64,000 bases of DNA from Phymorhynchus buccinoides (GCA_017654935.2 CM065695.1:37490169-37554168); one strand, 5' to 3'. Numbered from the stretch's first letter, positions 45,901 through 56,917 are shown. Notes: generated by a model not told the origin, from the sequence alone. A program made the numbers and translations.

Positions 45901-47924
45901 CTCCCACGACCCCTACTTTAAAGAGCACTGCAGTGCATTGAGTAGGGGTCATGGGAGACCCCCGCCATCCGGACAGGGATAAACACATGGTGACTCATTG
46001 ACAAGTAGGGGTCGTGGGAGACCCCCGCCATCCGGTCAGGGATAAACACCTAGGAATTTGCTCTTTGCTGAGTAGGGGGTCGTGGAAGACCCCCGCCATC
46101 GTGTCTGTGTAGTCAAAAGCATGATCCGGTAAAGGTTAAATGTTGAAATGAAGTGGGTAGTTTCATTTTGCTTGTTACTATTCTTATTTCCATTCATATG
46201 TATTGGTGCTCATGTTGCAGGAGAGATGTACAGAGTCCAGGGAAATGCTTGGCACTGCAAAGAAATCAGAGCCTGTGTATTTCGAGCAAACAATTTGGTA
46301 TAGCACTGTAGATTCAGATGATACAACAGAAGCTATAGAAAAATCTCAGTCTGGGTACTGCAATCAGGCAACTGAATATAGTGATTTACCAGAAGATACA
46401 ACAGAGCAGCATCCTGTGTTCTTCCACCGAGCAACACAGCACAACCTGCCCCATTCACAAACATCTGGTAACACACAATCCACTGGCTCAGAACAGCTTG
46501 CCGGTATGAAAAGGTTTGAGTGTGATGAATGTGGCAATACATTTGTTGATTTGAAGCGACACAAAATAACTCATACCAACCAAAAGCCCTTTGTTTGTGA
46601 AGTATGCTCCAAAGCTTTCTATAAAAAACATAACTTGCAGAGACACATGAAGGTTCATGGAAGGAAATTGTTTCCCTGTGACAGATGCAGCATGAGCTTT
46701 AAAAAGAAGGACACTTTAACTGTGCATAAGATACGACATGAGAAAAAAACCGGCCCTAAGTCTATGAGTCATAATCGGAAGAAGACTCGAGAAAGGACTT
46801 TATTTACATGTGATTTGTGTGACAAGAGTTTCATTGGAAAGATTGGTTTTGCTCTGCATAAGAAACACCATGAGAAAAATCCTCCTCCGATTAGTTGCCC
46901 CTGGTGTGATAAAACCTTTTTTGTGAAGGCAGATTGGAGCACCCATATACTGACTCACAAAGATAAGAAATCTTATGTTTGCAAGCTGTGTAACAAGAGT
47001 TTCAGAGCCCCACATTCTTTGAGATGCCACATGCAAAAGCACACAGGTCAGGAACCCTACATGTGTGAATACTGTGGAAAGCGATTTGTAAGTGGTAGGC
47101 ATTTGCGTGTGCATGTTAGGATCCACACAGGGGAGAGACCTTATGTGTGTGAAGTCTGCAAGGCAGCTTTTATGCATGAAGGCACTTTGCAATACCACAA
47201 ACTAATTCACACTCGTTCGGTTTATACCTGTGAAATATGTCAGAAGACCTTTACTCAGGAACGCTATTTAAAAGCTCACCAAGTAATTCATTCGCAGACT
47301 GACTGGAAAGTCTACAAGTGTGATTTGTGCAGCAGGGCATTCAGGTGGCCCAGTCTATTAAAGAAACACAAAATGACCCACAATGACACTCTTGATGTTA
47401 GCACGACTTCTTCCTCAGAATTCCAACACTACCCAAGGAAACGTTTGTGCAATAACCCTTCTGCAAATGTTCAGCGTAATCAGAAGAAGTACATGTGTGA
47501 CTTGTGTGGCAGGTCATGTTACTCGCCAGGTGAATTACATTTGCACAAAAAGTTCCGCCATTTTGGAGAGAGTCCATTTCAGTGTGACGTGTGCAACAAG
47601 AAATGCTCATCTTTCCAAAGCCTAAACGGACACAAGAGAATCCATACAGGGGAGAAACCTTTTGTGTGTTCTACGTGTGGTAAAGCTTTCTCCTCAGATA
47701 GCAATTGTCGGAGACACCAACGAGTTCACACAGGGGAGAAACCTTTCAAGTGCACTTTATGTAGCAAGAGCTATGCACAGTCTGAAGGTCTGAAAGTTCA
47801 CATGTTGGTTCATGCAGATATAAAGCCCTTTGAATGTGATGTCTGCTTCAAATCGTTCAGAGAGAAAGGAACAATGAAAAAACATAGACAGATTCATGAC
47901 AGAGACAATTCTGGTCAATCATGA
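42938..47924 (+). CDS. C2H2 zinc-finger protein, paralogue 2 (748 aa)
   Basis: Three coding exons: 42938-43113, 44159-44525 and 46221-47924 (TGA). They have the same split codon (CT|C) and phase-0 second junction as the copy at 14671-19571; donors are GTGAGT and GTGGGT. An in-frame TGA nine bases before the ATG fixes the start, and the conserved acceptor gcattgcag upstream implies a 5' UTR exon. It has a single copy of the 26-residue N-terminal unit, then WRQVGEQHGLH, NEDIACYLLK, and the Cys knuckle C74/C77/C85/C88. An acidic tail of exon 2 follows, with 15 C2H2 units in exon 3 (residues about 282-741). Finger 1 is shortened by three residues between its second Cys and first His (CX2CX9HX3H) and may not fold; finger 2 is intact, the reverse of the paralogue. 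Expected role: sequence-specific nuclear regulator. Probably formed with paralogue 1 by local duplication; the intervening 23 kb is repeats. Confidence 0.88.
43297..43840 (+). repeat. ~520-bp dispersed repeat in intron 1, copy 1
   Basis: From attagtccccgagccgaagg through tcaaatttggtatactagtt, gtcaaggtcgcgccagttac and attccgatttcggagtagct to ggcgttgcacttgtt. Copy 2 at 48626-49143 is nearly identical and in the same orientation. No ORF or TIR. Confidence 0.85.
44530..45680. other. intron 2 of paralogue 2, nothing recognised
   Basis: Starts with a GA-rich stretch; a short CA/CG-rich tract at 45405-45452. No other feature. Confidence 0.45.
45685..46135. mobile_element. MITE family C, complete (TTAA-flanked)
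   Basis: 451 bp between TTAA at 45681-45684 and 46136-46139. Ends CCTTTACCGGA and TCCGGTAAAGG are perfect inverted repeats. It holds three direct copies of gtaggggtcRtgggagaccc with ccgccatccgg and gataaacac, plus an inverted one near 45885. Lies in intron 2. Confidence 0.85.
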
Positions 47925-48265
47925 CCATTTTTTTAAAGGCAAATGGCTTTGTGTTTGTTTTATTTAGTTGACCTGTGCAGGCTAAAAATGATAACTAATA
48001 GTTCATAATGAGTGTATAGGCTATCGTGTGCACTAATTGTGGTACTGCTAAAACTGTAGAAAAACATGTTACTTTATCAGAAAAGATAGATTCAGGCATT
48101 AAGAGGTTTTGCTGGTAACCGTTAAGTTTACTGGATAAGTCTGCTCAAAATGTTTATATGTTTGAGAAATATTGGGAACAAAATTATTATGGGATGTGGG
48201 ACATGTGCATTTCATACCTTATGGCCACCACCAACAACTAACTTCTAAAGTGCAGTTTGCTGTTG
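47925..48265. other. 3' flank/UTR of zinc-finger paralogue 2
   Basis: No AATAAA seen in the first 300 bp; otherwise featureless. Confidence 0.4.
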
Positions 48266-48269
48266 TTGT

Positions 48270-48560
48270 TGTTGTACCTTGGCTAAATGACTCCAGGGAT
48301 AATCCCAACAGCCGCTCAGGCTCTGTGGGTCCAAGGAAGATCTGGAGAAGACGGCTCTATTAGTGAGCAGAGCTTCTTTGGTTGTGTAGCAGACATTTGC
48401 CAGATGAAGATCCAAACATCCGAAGCACTTGAACACTATGGTACAAATGCACCAGCTAGGGATAAGAACATTACGTGTGTGACCATTTTTAATTACCCCG
48501 CCCCGTTGCACAGCCACACTCCGACTTTGGAGGAATTTGCTGTTCTTAAAATGAATCAAT
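48270..48560 (+). repeat. dispersed repeat, inverted partner of 38815-38975
   Basis: Starts after a (GTT)n stretch with accttggctaaatgactcca. The open frame here (48287-48640) overlaps two unrelated repeats and is not a gene. Confidence 0.7.
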
Positions 48561-48625
48561 TACACACAAGAGAAGAACTGTGGCAGTATGGTTATGCCAT
48601 TGTTTCTGTCTTGCACTTTCCTGTT

Positions 48626-49143
48626 ATTAGTCCCCGAGCCGAAGGTTCGGAGAACTATTGTTTTTGTCTGGTCCATCCGTCCGTCCGTCCTGCCGTCGTC
48701 CGTCCGTATTCGTCCGTTTTTCTCAAAAAACTATTCAGTCTATCATCATCCAATTTGGTATACTAGTTTGCCAAGATGCAAGCTATCCACTGATGTATTT
48801 AGTTTTACATTAAGGTCAAGGTCGCGCCAGTTACGGGGTTCAAACCCCAAAACATAATCGCTAATATCTCGCGAAGTTTTGCATGTATTTCAATGCAGTT
48901 TTTTTCACAACATTTCTTGATGAATGGTCTATAACACAGTTGTCATGAATTTTTCTGTGCGCATGATCGCGCGCGCTCAAATCACGGGTCCGAACCCCAA
49001 GGCTGTATATAAAAAAACTATTCAGTTACGTGCTGTTTTGATGCGTTTTTATGTATGTGTACAGCCGACACATTCCGATTTCGGAGTAGCTCGGCGATGC
49101 TGCGAGGGGGACTTTGCAGCCGCTCGGCGTTGCACTTGTTAGT
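48626..49143 (+). repeat. ~520-bp dispersed repeat, copy 2
   Basis: Second copy of 43297-43840, with a longer ccgtccgtcc run near the start and a ~25-bp deletion near 49057. Confidence 0.85.
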
Positions 49144-49149
49144 ATTTTT

Positions 49150-49510
49150 ACTTGGTGTAATTATAATATGCATACATGTGTGTGATGAACAGAAGCGTTG
49201 TGTGTGTGTTCAGAGCCACGAGGCTTGACTGCCCTAGAAACCTGACCTCTGTGTGTGTGTGATGAGATTAGTAAGTGTGTTAAGCAGCATTAAAATGCAG
49301 CTTCTTCTTTTTTTACAATGTGTTCATTGGATACATTGTTTCATAAGCATGTGTGCGTGAATTCGAAGAAGCATATTATTTTGTTAGGATCAATGTGCTT
49401 GTTTATATACGGTACTCGTTTACTTTGAATTTATGAGAAGACTTTTTTTATTGCAATTAAGTTTCAAGAGTTCAGAGTGAACTTGAGTTAATCTCTCCGT
49501 TCCTCAGACG
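49150..49510. other. intergenic, no gene seen
   Basis: TG-rich patches only. Confidence 0.4.
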
Positions 49511-49519
49511 CCGGGCATT

Positions 49520-49716
49520 TGGCCATCCGGCGAGTTCGCCTGGAGACATATGGCAAGCGTTCTTTTTCTTTTGCTGGCCCTACTGTTTTTAATTTGTTAC
49601 CTTTAGCCCTTCGTAATGCACAAAGGTTTAACGCTTTTAAATCAGGCATGAAGACCTTCTTATTCCATACTCATGGGTGCTACTACCTTCCGTATAAAAG
49701 GAAATCCGTAAATTAA
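49520..49716 (+). mobile_element. LINE reverse-transcriptase C-terminal fragment
   Basis: Reads RRVRLETYGKRSFSFAGPTV and FNLLPLALRN, FKSGMKTFLFHT. This is the YGxRSFSFAGPxxxNxLP...FKxxLKTxLF end of a CR1/L2/Rex-type LINE, a subfamily distinct from that at 31.4 kb. Confidence 0.75.
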
Positions 49717-49719
49717 GTT

Positions 49720-50360
49720 TTCTGCCGAGACGGAAATTCCGTATTTTAAAAAAAATGTCCAAAACAAAAAAAGTTGATCTGTTAACTGTGGTTGGGGGCA
49801 TTTTGAATCTGGGTCTTCCAACCACCGGAAGTGAAAATACAACCAAAAAAATGGCGGCCGAGTCATATTCACACATACTTATTTGAATTAAATTCAACAT
49901 TATCAGCATGAAGTTTGTGTCATGAAAGCTACAAACTTCACAGAAAGGTAAGTTACAACTATATTTCAATTCACCAAATGATATTTATGATGTTAAACGT
50001 ATGAATATGTTAAAATGTTGCTTAGAAAAACTCAATTGAAAGTCATGTTTGGATCCACTGACATCGTATTTCACTCATGATCTAATTATTATCTTCTATT
50101 TGAACGGCTTTATAACTTTATAGTTGTGTTTCTGAAATGTCAGTAAAAAATCTTAGTCATGAAAATATGATTTTAACCATAGATCTTTTGTATTTCTTGT
50201 AAAAAAGGTAATGTGACTTGTCATATCTCAGCAACTTACTTAGACAGTCACTTTACAAAGTGTCAACTGTCGTCTGCCAACAGAACTATGATGTCAAATC
50301 GTAATCTGTTCCTCACCCATTCCCAGATTGCAGGAGAGCTATGGAAATGATCTCTGCAAT
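49720..50360. other. intergenic, no gene seen
   Basis: Nothing recognised. Confidence 0.4.
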
Positions 50361-50374
50361 TGCATTTTTGCTTC

Positions 50375-50470
50375 AGCTTCAGGGGGGCGTTGCCCCCCTG
50401 AACCCCCCATAAGGGGCGCTGCCCCTGTACCCCGCCAGGGGCCTCAGCGGCCCCTGGACCCCGGCCTTTC
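50375..50470. repeat. GC-rich cluster of GGGGC..GCCCC dyads
   Basis: ggggggcgttgcccccctga, aaggggcgctgcccctgta and aggggcctcagcggcccctg are three successive short palindromes in an AT-rich neighbourhood. Confidence 0.8.
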
Positions 50471-50639
50471 AGTTTTTTTCCATTTTGGGGAGTTGCACCC
50501 ATGCATACTTATTTTTAACCATGATTAATCTTATGTGTATCAACCGTCAACCTGCTGATATGTTTTATCCAAAACGGGATGGAGAGAGAGTGGAGGGGCT
50601 GGGGGTATATATATTATGTTCCCCGTTATGTATTTAATT

Positions 50640-50815
50640 TTCCCAATGTGTCCTAATCATATCTTGTTCTTACGATGTACAAGTTCTTTTTTATGTTTTA
50701 ATCTTGTATGTCTCCTTTTTCTTCTTTCTTAAACCTGTTGGTTTTTATGTTTGTAATGGCGCCTGGAGCCTCGTGAGGGACAGGCGTCACTTTTCTAAAA
50801 ATGAATTAAATTATT
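50640..50815 (+). repeat. possible retroelement 3' end
   Basis: T-rich sequence closing with cctcgtgagggacaggcgtc, then aatgaattaaattattattatc. The hairpin plus ATT tail resembles a LINE/SINE 3' end; weak evidence. Confidence 0.35.
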
Positions 50816-51075
50816 ATTATCATTAATTGGATTATTGTTTACTTTGTACATTGTAGAAATGATTGTTGCTTCAATATGTTCTCTTAGTTTTGATATTGTT
50901 TCTATCGTCATATGGCTGACACAAATGGGGAGTTCTGTTTGTTGAGCAACATGAAGGCGTAGCAAGCGTATTTCAATAAATAAATTTCAGTCCAACATTT
51001 TACCCGTTTTTATTATTCCACATTTATTTTCTATGCAAATGATTATTGCATGTAAGCTTGCATAAAAATATAGTA

Positions 51076-51764
51076 CAGGGCTGCCAACCGTCCCTGCGTA
51101 GCCGTATTTGTCCCGGATTTTTTTGCGAAAAGCATGACGTGTCCCGTTTGTCCCGATTTTTTAATGACCGTCCCGGAAAATCGATAAAATCGTGGAAGCG
51201 TGCATTTTTTCCGCATGTCTACCGCTTACGTAGCGCTAGGCTTCGGTTCACGCCACAGATCATGGTTTGCACCTATTTTTATCATACACTATCAACTTCT
51301 TTACAGAGAGTTATTCTGATTGGTTAAATCTTCAGTGAAATCAATTCTCTTTGGCTGTTGTAGCCAAATTTTCATTGGCTGTTGTAGCCAAATTTTCATT
51401 GGCTGTTGTAGCCAGTTTAGTCAAGGTTGAAAAAATGGCGTCTAAACGGTCGTGTGAAGATGATTCTTCTTCTAAGAAAGAAAAAGTTTCAAAGCGTTCA
51501 TGTTTATTTCGAGAGACATACTCGGAGAAATGGCCTTTCATTGTCAGAAAGAAAAGGCGAAACTTACACTTTTTGTGAAATTTGAGCGTGTGACTTTTCT
51601 ATAAAGTCTGGTGGTAGGGATGATGTGCGCCGTTGTTATGTCAAGTTGTGGTGGGTACTGTACTTAATTTCTGATCATTATTAAAATGTCCCTGAAAATC
51701 AGGCTGTGTCCCTGATTTGAGAGTCGTTTGTCTCTGATTCACAAATTTAGGGTTGGCAGCCCTG
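51076..51764 (+). mobile_element. hAT-like element with remnant BED-finger transposase
   Basis: Ends CAGGGCTGCCAACC (51076-51089) and GGTTGGCAGCCCTG (51751-51764) are perfect 14-bp inverted repeats. An ATG at 51435 opens MASKRSCEDDSSSKKEK, then FRETYSEKWPF. In another frame GETYTFCEI, stop, ACDFSIKSGGRDDVRR follows. This is the pattern of an N-terminal BED/hAT finger with a frameshift and a stop; the catalytic core is absent. Three tandem palindromes precede the ATG (51354-51414). The flanks give no clean 8-bp TSD. Confidence 0.8.
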
Positions 51765-52321
51765 ATAGGAAGTTGTATACCAAAATCAATATAAAATTCT
51801 GAATTATTTTTGAACAAAATGTGATGTAAAGATGCGCACATGCACGCATGCTGGACACGGACGTAAACAAATACTGAAATAGTCCCCCAGCTTTTATCGC
51901 TTTGAAAGATTAGAAGAACATTTGTATGTATTTGAATAACTTGAGTCATAAATTACGTTTACATTGAACATTTCATGAAATGTTGAGGGGTATTTGGCAG
52001 AAGACACCATCAGCCTTCCTTATTCCGTGTGTGTGTGTGTGAATGCCCATTGTTTATTACGCACACGTGTGTGTGTGCGTGCGTGCGCATGCGTGGTGTG
52101 TGACTGTGTGCTTCTCTATTAGTGTGTGTGTTTGCGCAATAACGTAGCTCATGAACTTTGATTTCCCTTGCAATTTTGTTTTCTTTTCTTATAATATTGT
52201 AATATTGTTTCAACGTTTGTGGTTATGAACAGGGCTTTGTTTAAATAATATTATTTTATGCATATTTGATTTGATTGTAGTGAGTCTTATGTGTATAATG
52301 ACTTATTTGTGTTTTATTGTC

Positions 52322-52390
52322 TATGTAAAGCGCTTTGAGCTCCCTGCAAAGGGAGTAAAGCGCTATATAAATGCTCAGTATTATTATTAA
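52322..52390 (+). repeat. LINE/SINE stem-loop tail
   Basis: tgtaaagcgctttgagctcc, ctgcaaagggagtaaagcgc and tatataaatgctcag with a TTA repeat. Confidence 0.75.
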
Positions 52391-52487
52391 TACTTTCTGG
52401 CTTGTACGAATCAAAATGATTGTTGCTTAAAGTACTTTTTCTCCTAGTTTTAGTATTGTTCATAATATTGTCTCATGGGTGACAAAA

Positions 52488-52630
52488 ACACTGGCTTCCC
52501 GTTTCTGCATGTATAGAATATAAGATGGCTTACCTTATTCAAATTCGACAATGATTCTCTTCCCCTCTATTTGTCAGAAAAGCTATCTCCATATGCACCC
52601 TCACGATCTCTTCGTTCTAGTAGTCAAAAC
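52488..52630 (+). mobile_element. LINE reverse-transcriptase fragment, part 1
   Basis: Reads HWLPVSACIEYKMAYLI, shifts frame, then LPLYLSEKLSPYAPSRSLRS. HWLPxxxRIxYK and PSRxLRSS are landmarks near the C-terminus of CR1/L2-type LINE reverse transcriptases. It is interrupted at 52630 by the element 52631-53445; part 2 resumes after it. Confidence 0.8.
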
Positions 52631-53152
52631 CGGGACCACATAAAAGTCGGACCTCATACTTCGGACCCGGACCTCTCAGTCTGTATTTCGAAACATAAAT
52701 GTCTGACCTCGGGTCTCAAAGCCTCAGAAGGACATGAATATTGGACAAATAAACCTTACTACAATACTTTTCTTTGACAAATGTTCATTTTAAATAGTGT
52801 GTGTTTGTGTTACGGTATTAACTGTGTCGCTTACTTGCGTACGCCTATCAGTTTTTAATGTTTTATTCCAAGAACATTGATTTGTTTTTATTATACCAAT
52901 ATTGAGGAATTAAAAATGTAGCATCTTGTTATATTAAATTAAGTATCATATTTCACGTTGTTCGTATGAGAGAGAGAGGTATGCCACATCCAGATGCACT
53001 CCTGTTCTCTGTTGAAAATGAAAGAAATGCAATGAATTGTTTTGTAATTGTGCTTTCATTTTGACTTATTTCATTTTTGATGTCACTTAAAAATTCTGGG
53101 CTCCTGCAGATGAACACACAAATGCAAAAAACATTATGCACACACGTTTGAG

Positions 53153-53187
<35 letters not shown>

Positions 53188-53445
53188 CATTACACACACA
53201 CACACATACACACACGGCACACACACACACTCACACACTCACACACAGACACAGAGGCGCACAAAGAAAGCCAGTCTTCTCTTTATTTCACTATCAACAC
53301 TGTAAACACCACGCCTATGCAAGGTCCTAGTTAAGTTAAAGTTTTAGGCCTACGTCCTCTCGGCAGAGCCATAAGGTCCGAGATTTGAGGTCCGAATTTA
53401 GGGGTCCGGGGTCCGAAGTCCGAGGTCCGATTTTTATGTGGTCCC
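52631..53445. mobile_element. 815-bp TIR element with exact 8-bp TSD, inside a LINE
   Basis: Flanked by GTCAAAAC on both sides (52623-52630 and 53446-53453). The ends CGGGACCACATAAAAGTCGG and the complement of CCGATTTTTATGTGGTCCC are inverted over about 25 bp. Subterminal ggtccga/tcggacc words are repeated at both ends. The interior is AT-rich with a CA microsatellite (53155-53250) and no transposase. An 8-bp TSD is typical of hAT elements, but the termini are not a hAT consensus I know. Confidence 0.88.
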
Positions 53446-53500
53446 GTCAAAACCTTCTCAAACTTCCGAACTACAATCTAAAGTCAGCTGGACATAGATC
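53446..53500 (+). mobile_element. LINE reverse-transcriptase fragment, part 2
   Basis: After the target duplication the frame continues LLKLPNYNLKSAGHR and runs into the gap. With one TSD removed it is in register with part 1. Confidence 0.8.
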
Positions 53501-54000
53501 NNNNNNNNNNNNNNNNNNNNNNNNNNNNNNNNNNNNNNNNNNNNNNNNNNNNNNNNNNNNNNNNNNNNNNNNNNNNNNNNNNNNNNNNNNNNNNNNNNNN
53601 NNNNNNNNNNNNNNNNNNNNNNNNNNNNNNNNNNNNNNNNNNNNNNNNNNNNNNNNNNNNNNNNNNNNNNNNNNNNNNNNNNNNNNNNNNNNNNNNNNNN
53701 NNNNNNNNNNNNNNNNNNNNNNNNNNNNNNNNNNNNNNNNNNNNNNNNNNNNNNNNNNNNNNNNNNNNNNNNNNNNNNNNNNNNNNNNNNNNNNNNNNNN
53801 NNNNNNNNNNNNNNNNNNNNNNNNNNNNNNNNNNNNNNNNNNNNNNNNNNNNNNNNNNNNNNNNNNNNNNNNNNNNNNNNNNNNNNNNNNNNNNNNNNNN
53901 NNNNNNNNNNNNNNNNNNNNNNNNNNNNNNNNNNNNNNNNNNNNNNNNNNNNNNNNNNNNNNNNNNNNNNNNNNNNNNNNNNNNNNNNNNNNNNNNNNNN
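53501..54000. other. assembly gap (500 N)
   Basis: Exactly 500 undetermined bases. Confidence 0.99.
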
Positions 54001-55225
54001 GACTCGAGTGAAAAATGCGAACGATCTTGTGTTTGCACCTTTTTCTTAGCTTGAATGCTCATTATGTTTTTCCATCTCATCAGCACTTATCCAGAGATGA
54101 TCTTTCCTACAAGAGGCTTTGCCTGCCTATGGTTTTAACAGCACAATGACAGTTACTTGATGAATTGTAACGGTCCGTTCTGCTTAACTGATTTCTGACC
54201 GTTGTAAACGTTTATATCTGACCGTGGAGAATCAAAAACAATTTAAAACATCTATACCTTTGTTTGAATGTCTGTCCTTGAGCTAAATGCCCGTATAGAT
54301 AGAACTCTCGCATCAAGAGATTTTTCACAGCTTGGGATCAACTCACCTTGGTGGACATTTGCTTTGCAACGCTATTACAAGTGGAATAATGACAATTTGC
54401 AACTAAGTTTGGATATGGTCCTCGCATACCCATTTACATTTTTGTGACATTACATTACCATAATCTTCACATGCAAAATATAAGAGATTCCTTCGTACTA
54501 TATCTAGCATAGCTACTTGTTAAAACGTTCAGTGCGTATAATCACAACACAGAAAAAATGCTTATCTCAATGAGTCTTCAATGACAGATTTTTTATTTTA
54601 TTTTATGTTTTCTTAACCCCTTCTCTTTGATCGTCTTCATTTTAATGGACGTTTGATCTAAAAATATTACTGACAATATTTAATTGTTCACAAACTTCTT
54701 TTATTGACAATCCTTTTACATCGTGATAGATAATTTTGATGTTCAACTACAACATCTATGAATTTAATAACTTTGCCCCCAATAAACTGTTTCATTATAC
54801 TTTTGTTTGTAAAGTTTATTGAGACCAGGCAGACAGACAGAGAGAAAACTGACACAAAGACAGACAGCTCCGTTCTGTGAAGAAACAGGGCGACATCCAT
54901 GTCAGCCCTCTGACCAGGGCCTGACCTTCTTTTGCCCCCTTAAAAAACCCAACCCTGGCATGCTTTTTGGATGTGGGTTCTTTCAAACGTCACGTCACCA
55001 CCACGGCTACGCAAAGACATCATATTAGCTACACGGGATGAAGGTAATATAGTTAGGTGTCGTAACTCTGCATACCCAGACTAATAAGAATAGAAGAATA
55101 CTATCACATTGGCAATTGGTCTAAATCCTTGTGTCCATGATGAACTGGATGTGTTTTTGCCTGCATCATAAAATTCCATCAGAAGTTTTACATAAGGACA
55201 CGCGATCGTAACATTCGCAACATTA
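54001..55225. other. intergenic, no gene seen
   Basis: AT-rich; nothing recognised. Confidence 0.4.
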
Positions 55226-55229
55226 TTCT

Positions 55230-55345
55230 CCCAGTAGAGGCTCCAATGCTTCGTTTATATTCCCAATATCGTCAGCTTCGGGTTGCTTCTGGACACCCAA
55301 TCAAAAGCCCCCCAGACCCTTCATCCTCCACTAATCGTCCAATGC
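55230..55345 (-). repeat. diverged relative of the 13.1/41.2-kb repeat
   Basis: atcgtcagcttcgggttgct and ccccccagacccttcatcct parallel atcatcagcttctgggaggc and ccccccagacccatcacccc at 41358-41400. Confidence 0.5.
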
Positions 55346-55349
55346 CCCC

Positions 55350-56530
55350 CGGCTTCCTCCCTCATTACTTTATCAGCGCAAACACAACCTGTTCAGTGAT
55401 ATTCATTCTCACCTTGTTTCATGTTCGAATGACATGCAGTGCGTGTTTATTTAGAGGGGGTGGGTGGGGAGGGCGGTAGGGAATAGGTGTTTGGGGAAAC
55501 AGAGACCTGACCACGTTACAGGCGTGCCGTACGCCTCTGAGAAATCAATGTAGAAACTATCTATCGTAATTAATGGGGGGAAAGACTATTGTTCATTCAC
55601 TGTGTTCATACTGGTGTCAAGTAATTTCTTTAGGGATCTTTCTGGTAAGAACAATGAACTGAACTCGCCATTGTACGTCACTGTACGCAGACTTGTCAGC
55701 AGCCCACGAGGTATAATAGGCTTATACCATGCTTATACTGACCATGTCGGTGACCAATAGAGCTTTCTCTGTCCCATTTCCCATGGGGGGGGGATTTTGG
55801 TTTCCTCCTGTTGTCTCTCTCAGGTTGTCGTCATTATGTTTTTCTTAAGGTGCTCTGTTACCGGTGCTGTGCTATCTACCTGACTATATAATACTTGGAG
55901 AAATAGTATGTTCATCTGCTTCTATTGCACTGATTGTTCCCAGAGAACCGGAGCACGCGGCGCTCTCTCTCTCATCTCTCCTCTTCTCTCTCTCCTCTCT
56001 ACCTCTCTCTCTCTCTCCCCGTCTTCCAATTTTTGCAATTAAAGGAGTAGAAAATGTGTTTTGGGGTTTATTTTCTTACCTTCTAATGTTATGCATTTAA
56101 AAATGAATATGGGTAAGACGGGGTAAAGGCCGCATGGTGGGTACGATCCCATAGCCGAAATTATCTCTGAAATAAAGAAATTTCAGTCAAATTTGCCCAT
56201 CGAGAATGCTAACATTACAACTCGTCTCCTGGACAAAATTGACTGATATGTGCTTCATTTCGATGAGATAATTGGCAGGGCTTCCTACCCGCCCATTGGC
56301 TTTTTAGCCCGTCTTCCCCTCGTTAAACTTTAATAACATTAGGCTTGATCTTGTTATTGTTGTTGTTTTCCTATTCTGGGGTTTGTTTTGCATGCTTTAA
56401 TATTGTCCTAATTGTGCTCATTTTCAGTGTGCAATTTCTACTTTTATATTCGTAGTTTTTTCCCACAGGGCTTGATATAAAGAAGCGTGTTATTGGCCTT
56501 ACTATATTACCCTCTATAAATAAAAATCAA
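55350..56530. other. intergenic, no gene seen
   Basis: A CT-rich patch at 55955-56020; otherwise featureless. Confidence 0.4.
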
Positions 56531-56533
56531 TCA

Positions 56534-56745
56534 ATCAATCAAATCAATCAATCTCTCTCTCTCTCTCTCTCCTCTCATCTCTCTCTCCTCTCTCTTCTCT
56601 CTCTCGTCTCTCTCTCTCTCTCCTCTCTTCTCGTCTCTCTCTCTCTCTCTCGTCTCTCTCTCCCTCTCACTCCCTACCCTGTGTGTGTGTGTGTGTGTGT
56701 GGTGTGTTGTGTGTGTGTTTGTGTGTGTGTGAGAGAGGGAGAGAG
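56534..56745. repeat. (CT)n then (TG)n microsatellites
   Basis: CT-rich block to about 56680, then TG-rich to about 56735 and a short GA run. Confidence 0.9.
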
Positions 56746-56818
56746 AGAGTTTGCAATCCCATAATAGCTCAAACTTCTACCAACCGATGGGAATAAAACT
56801 GGGGGTACAGGTCAAGAT

Positions 56819-56819
<1 letters not shown>

Positions 56820-56866
<47 letters not shown>

Positions 56867-56875
56867 ACCCCCCCC

Positions 56876-56917
<42 letters not shown>

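Noticed and set aside
48287..48766. 159-codon ORF downstream of paralogue 2
   Set aside because: It crosses the boundary of two unrelated dispersed repeats that occur elsewhere without an open frame.
53385..54086. ORFs across the second N run
   Set aside because: Gap artefact; only the first residues are genuine LINE sequence.
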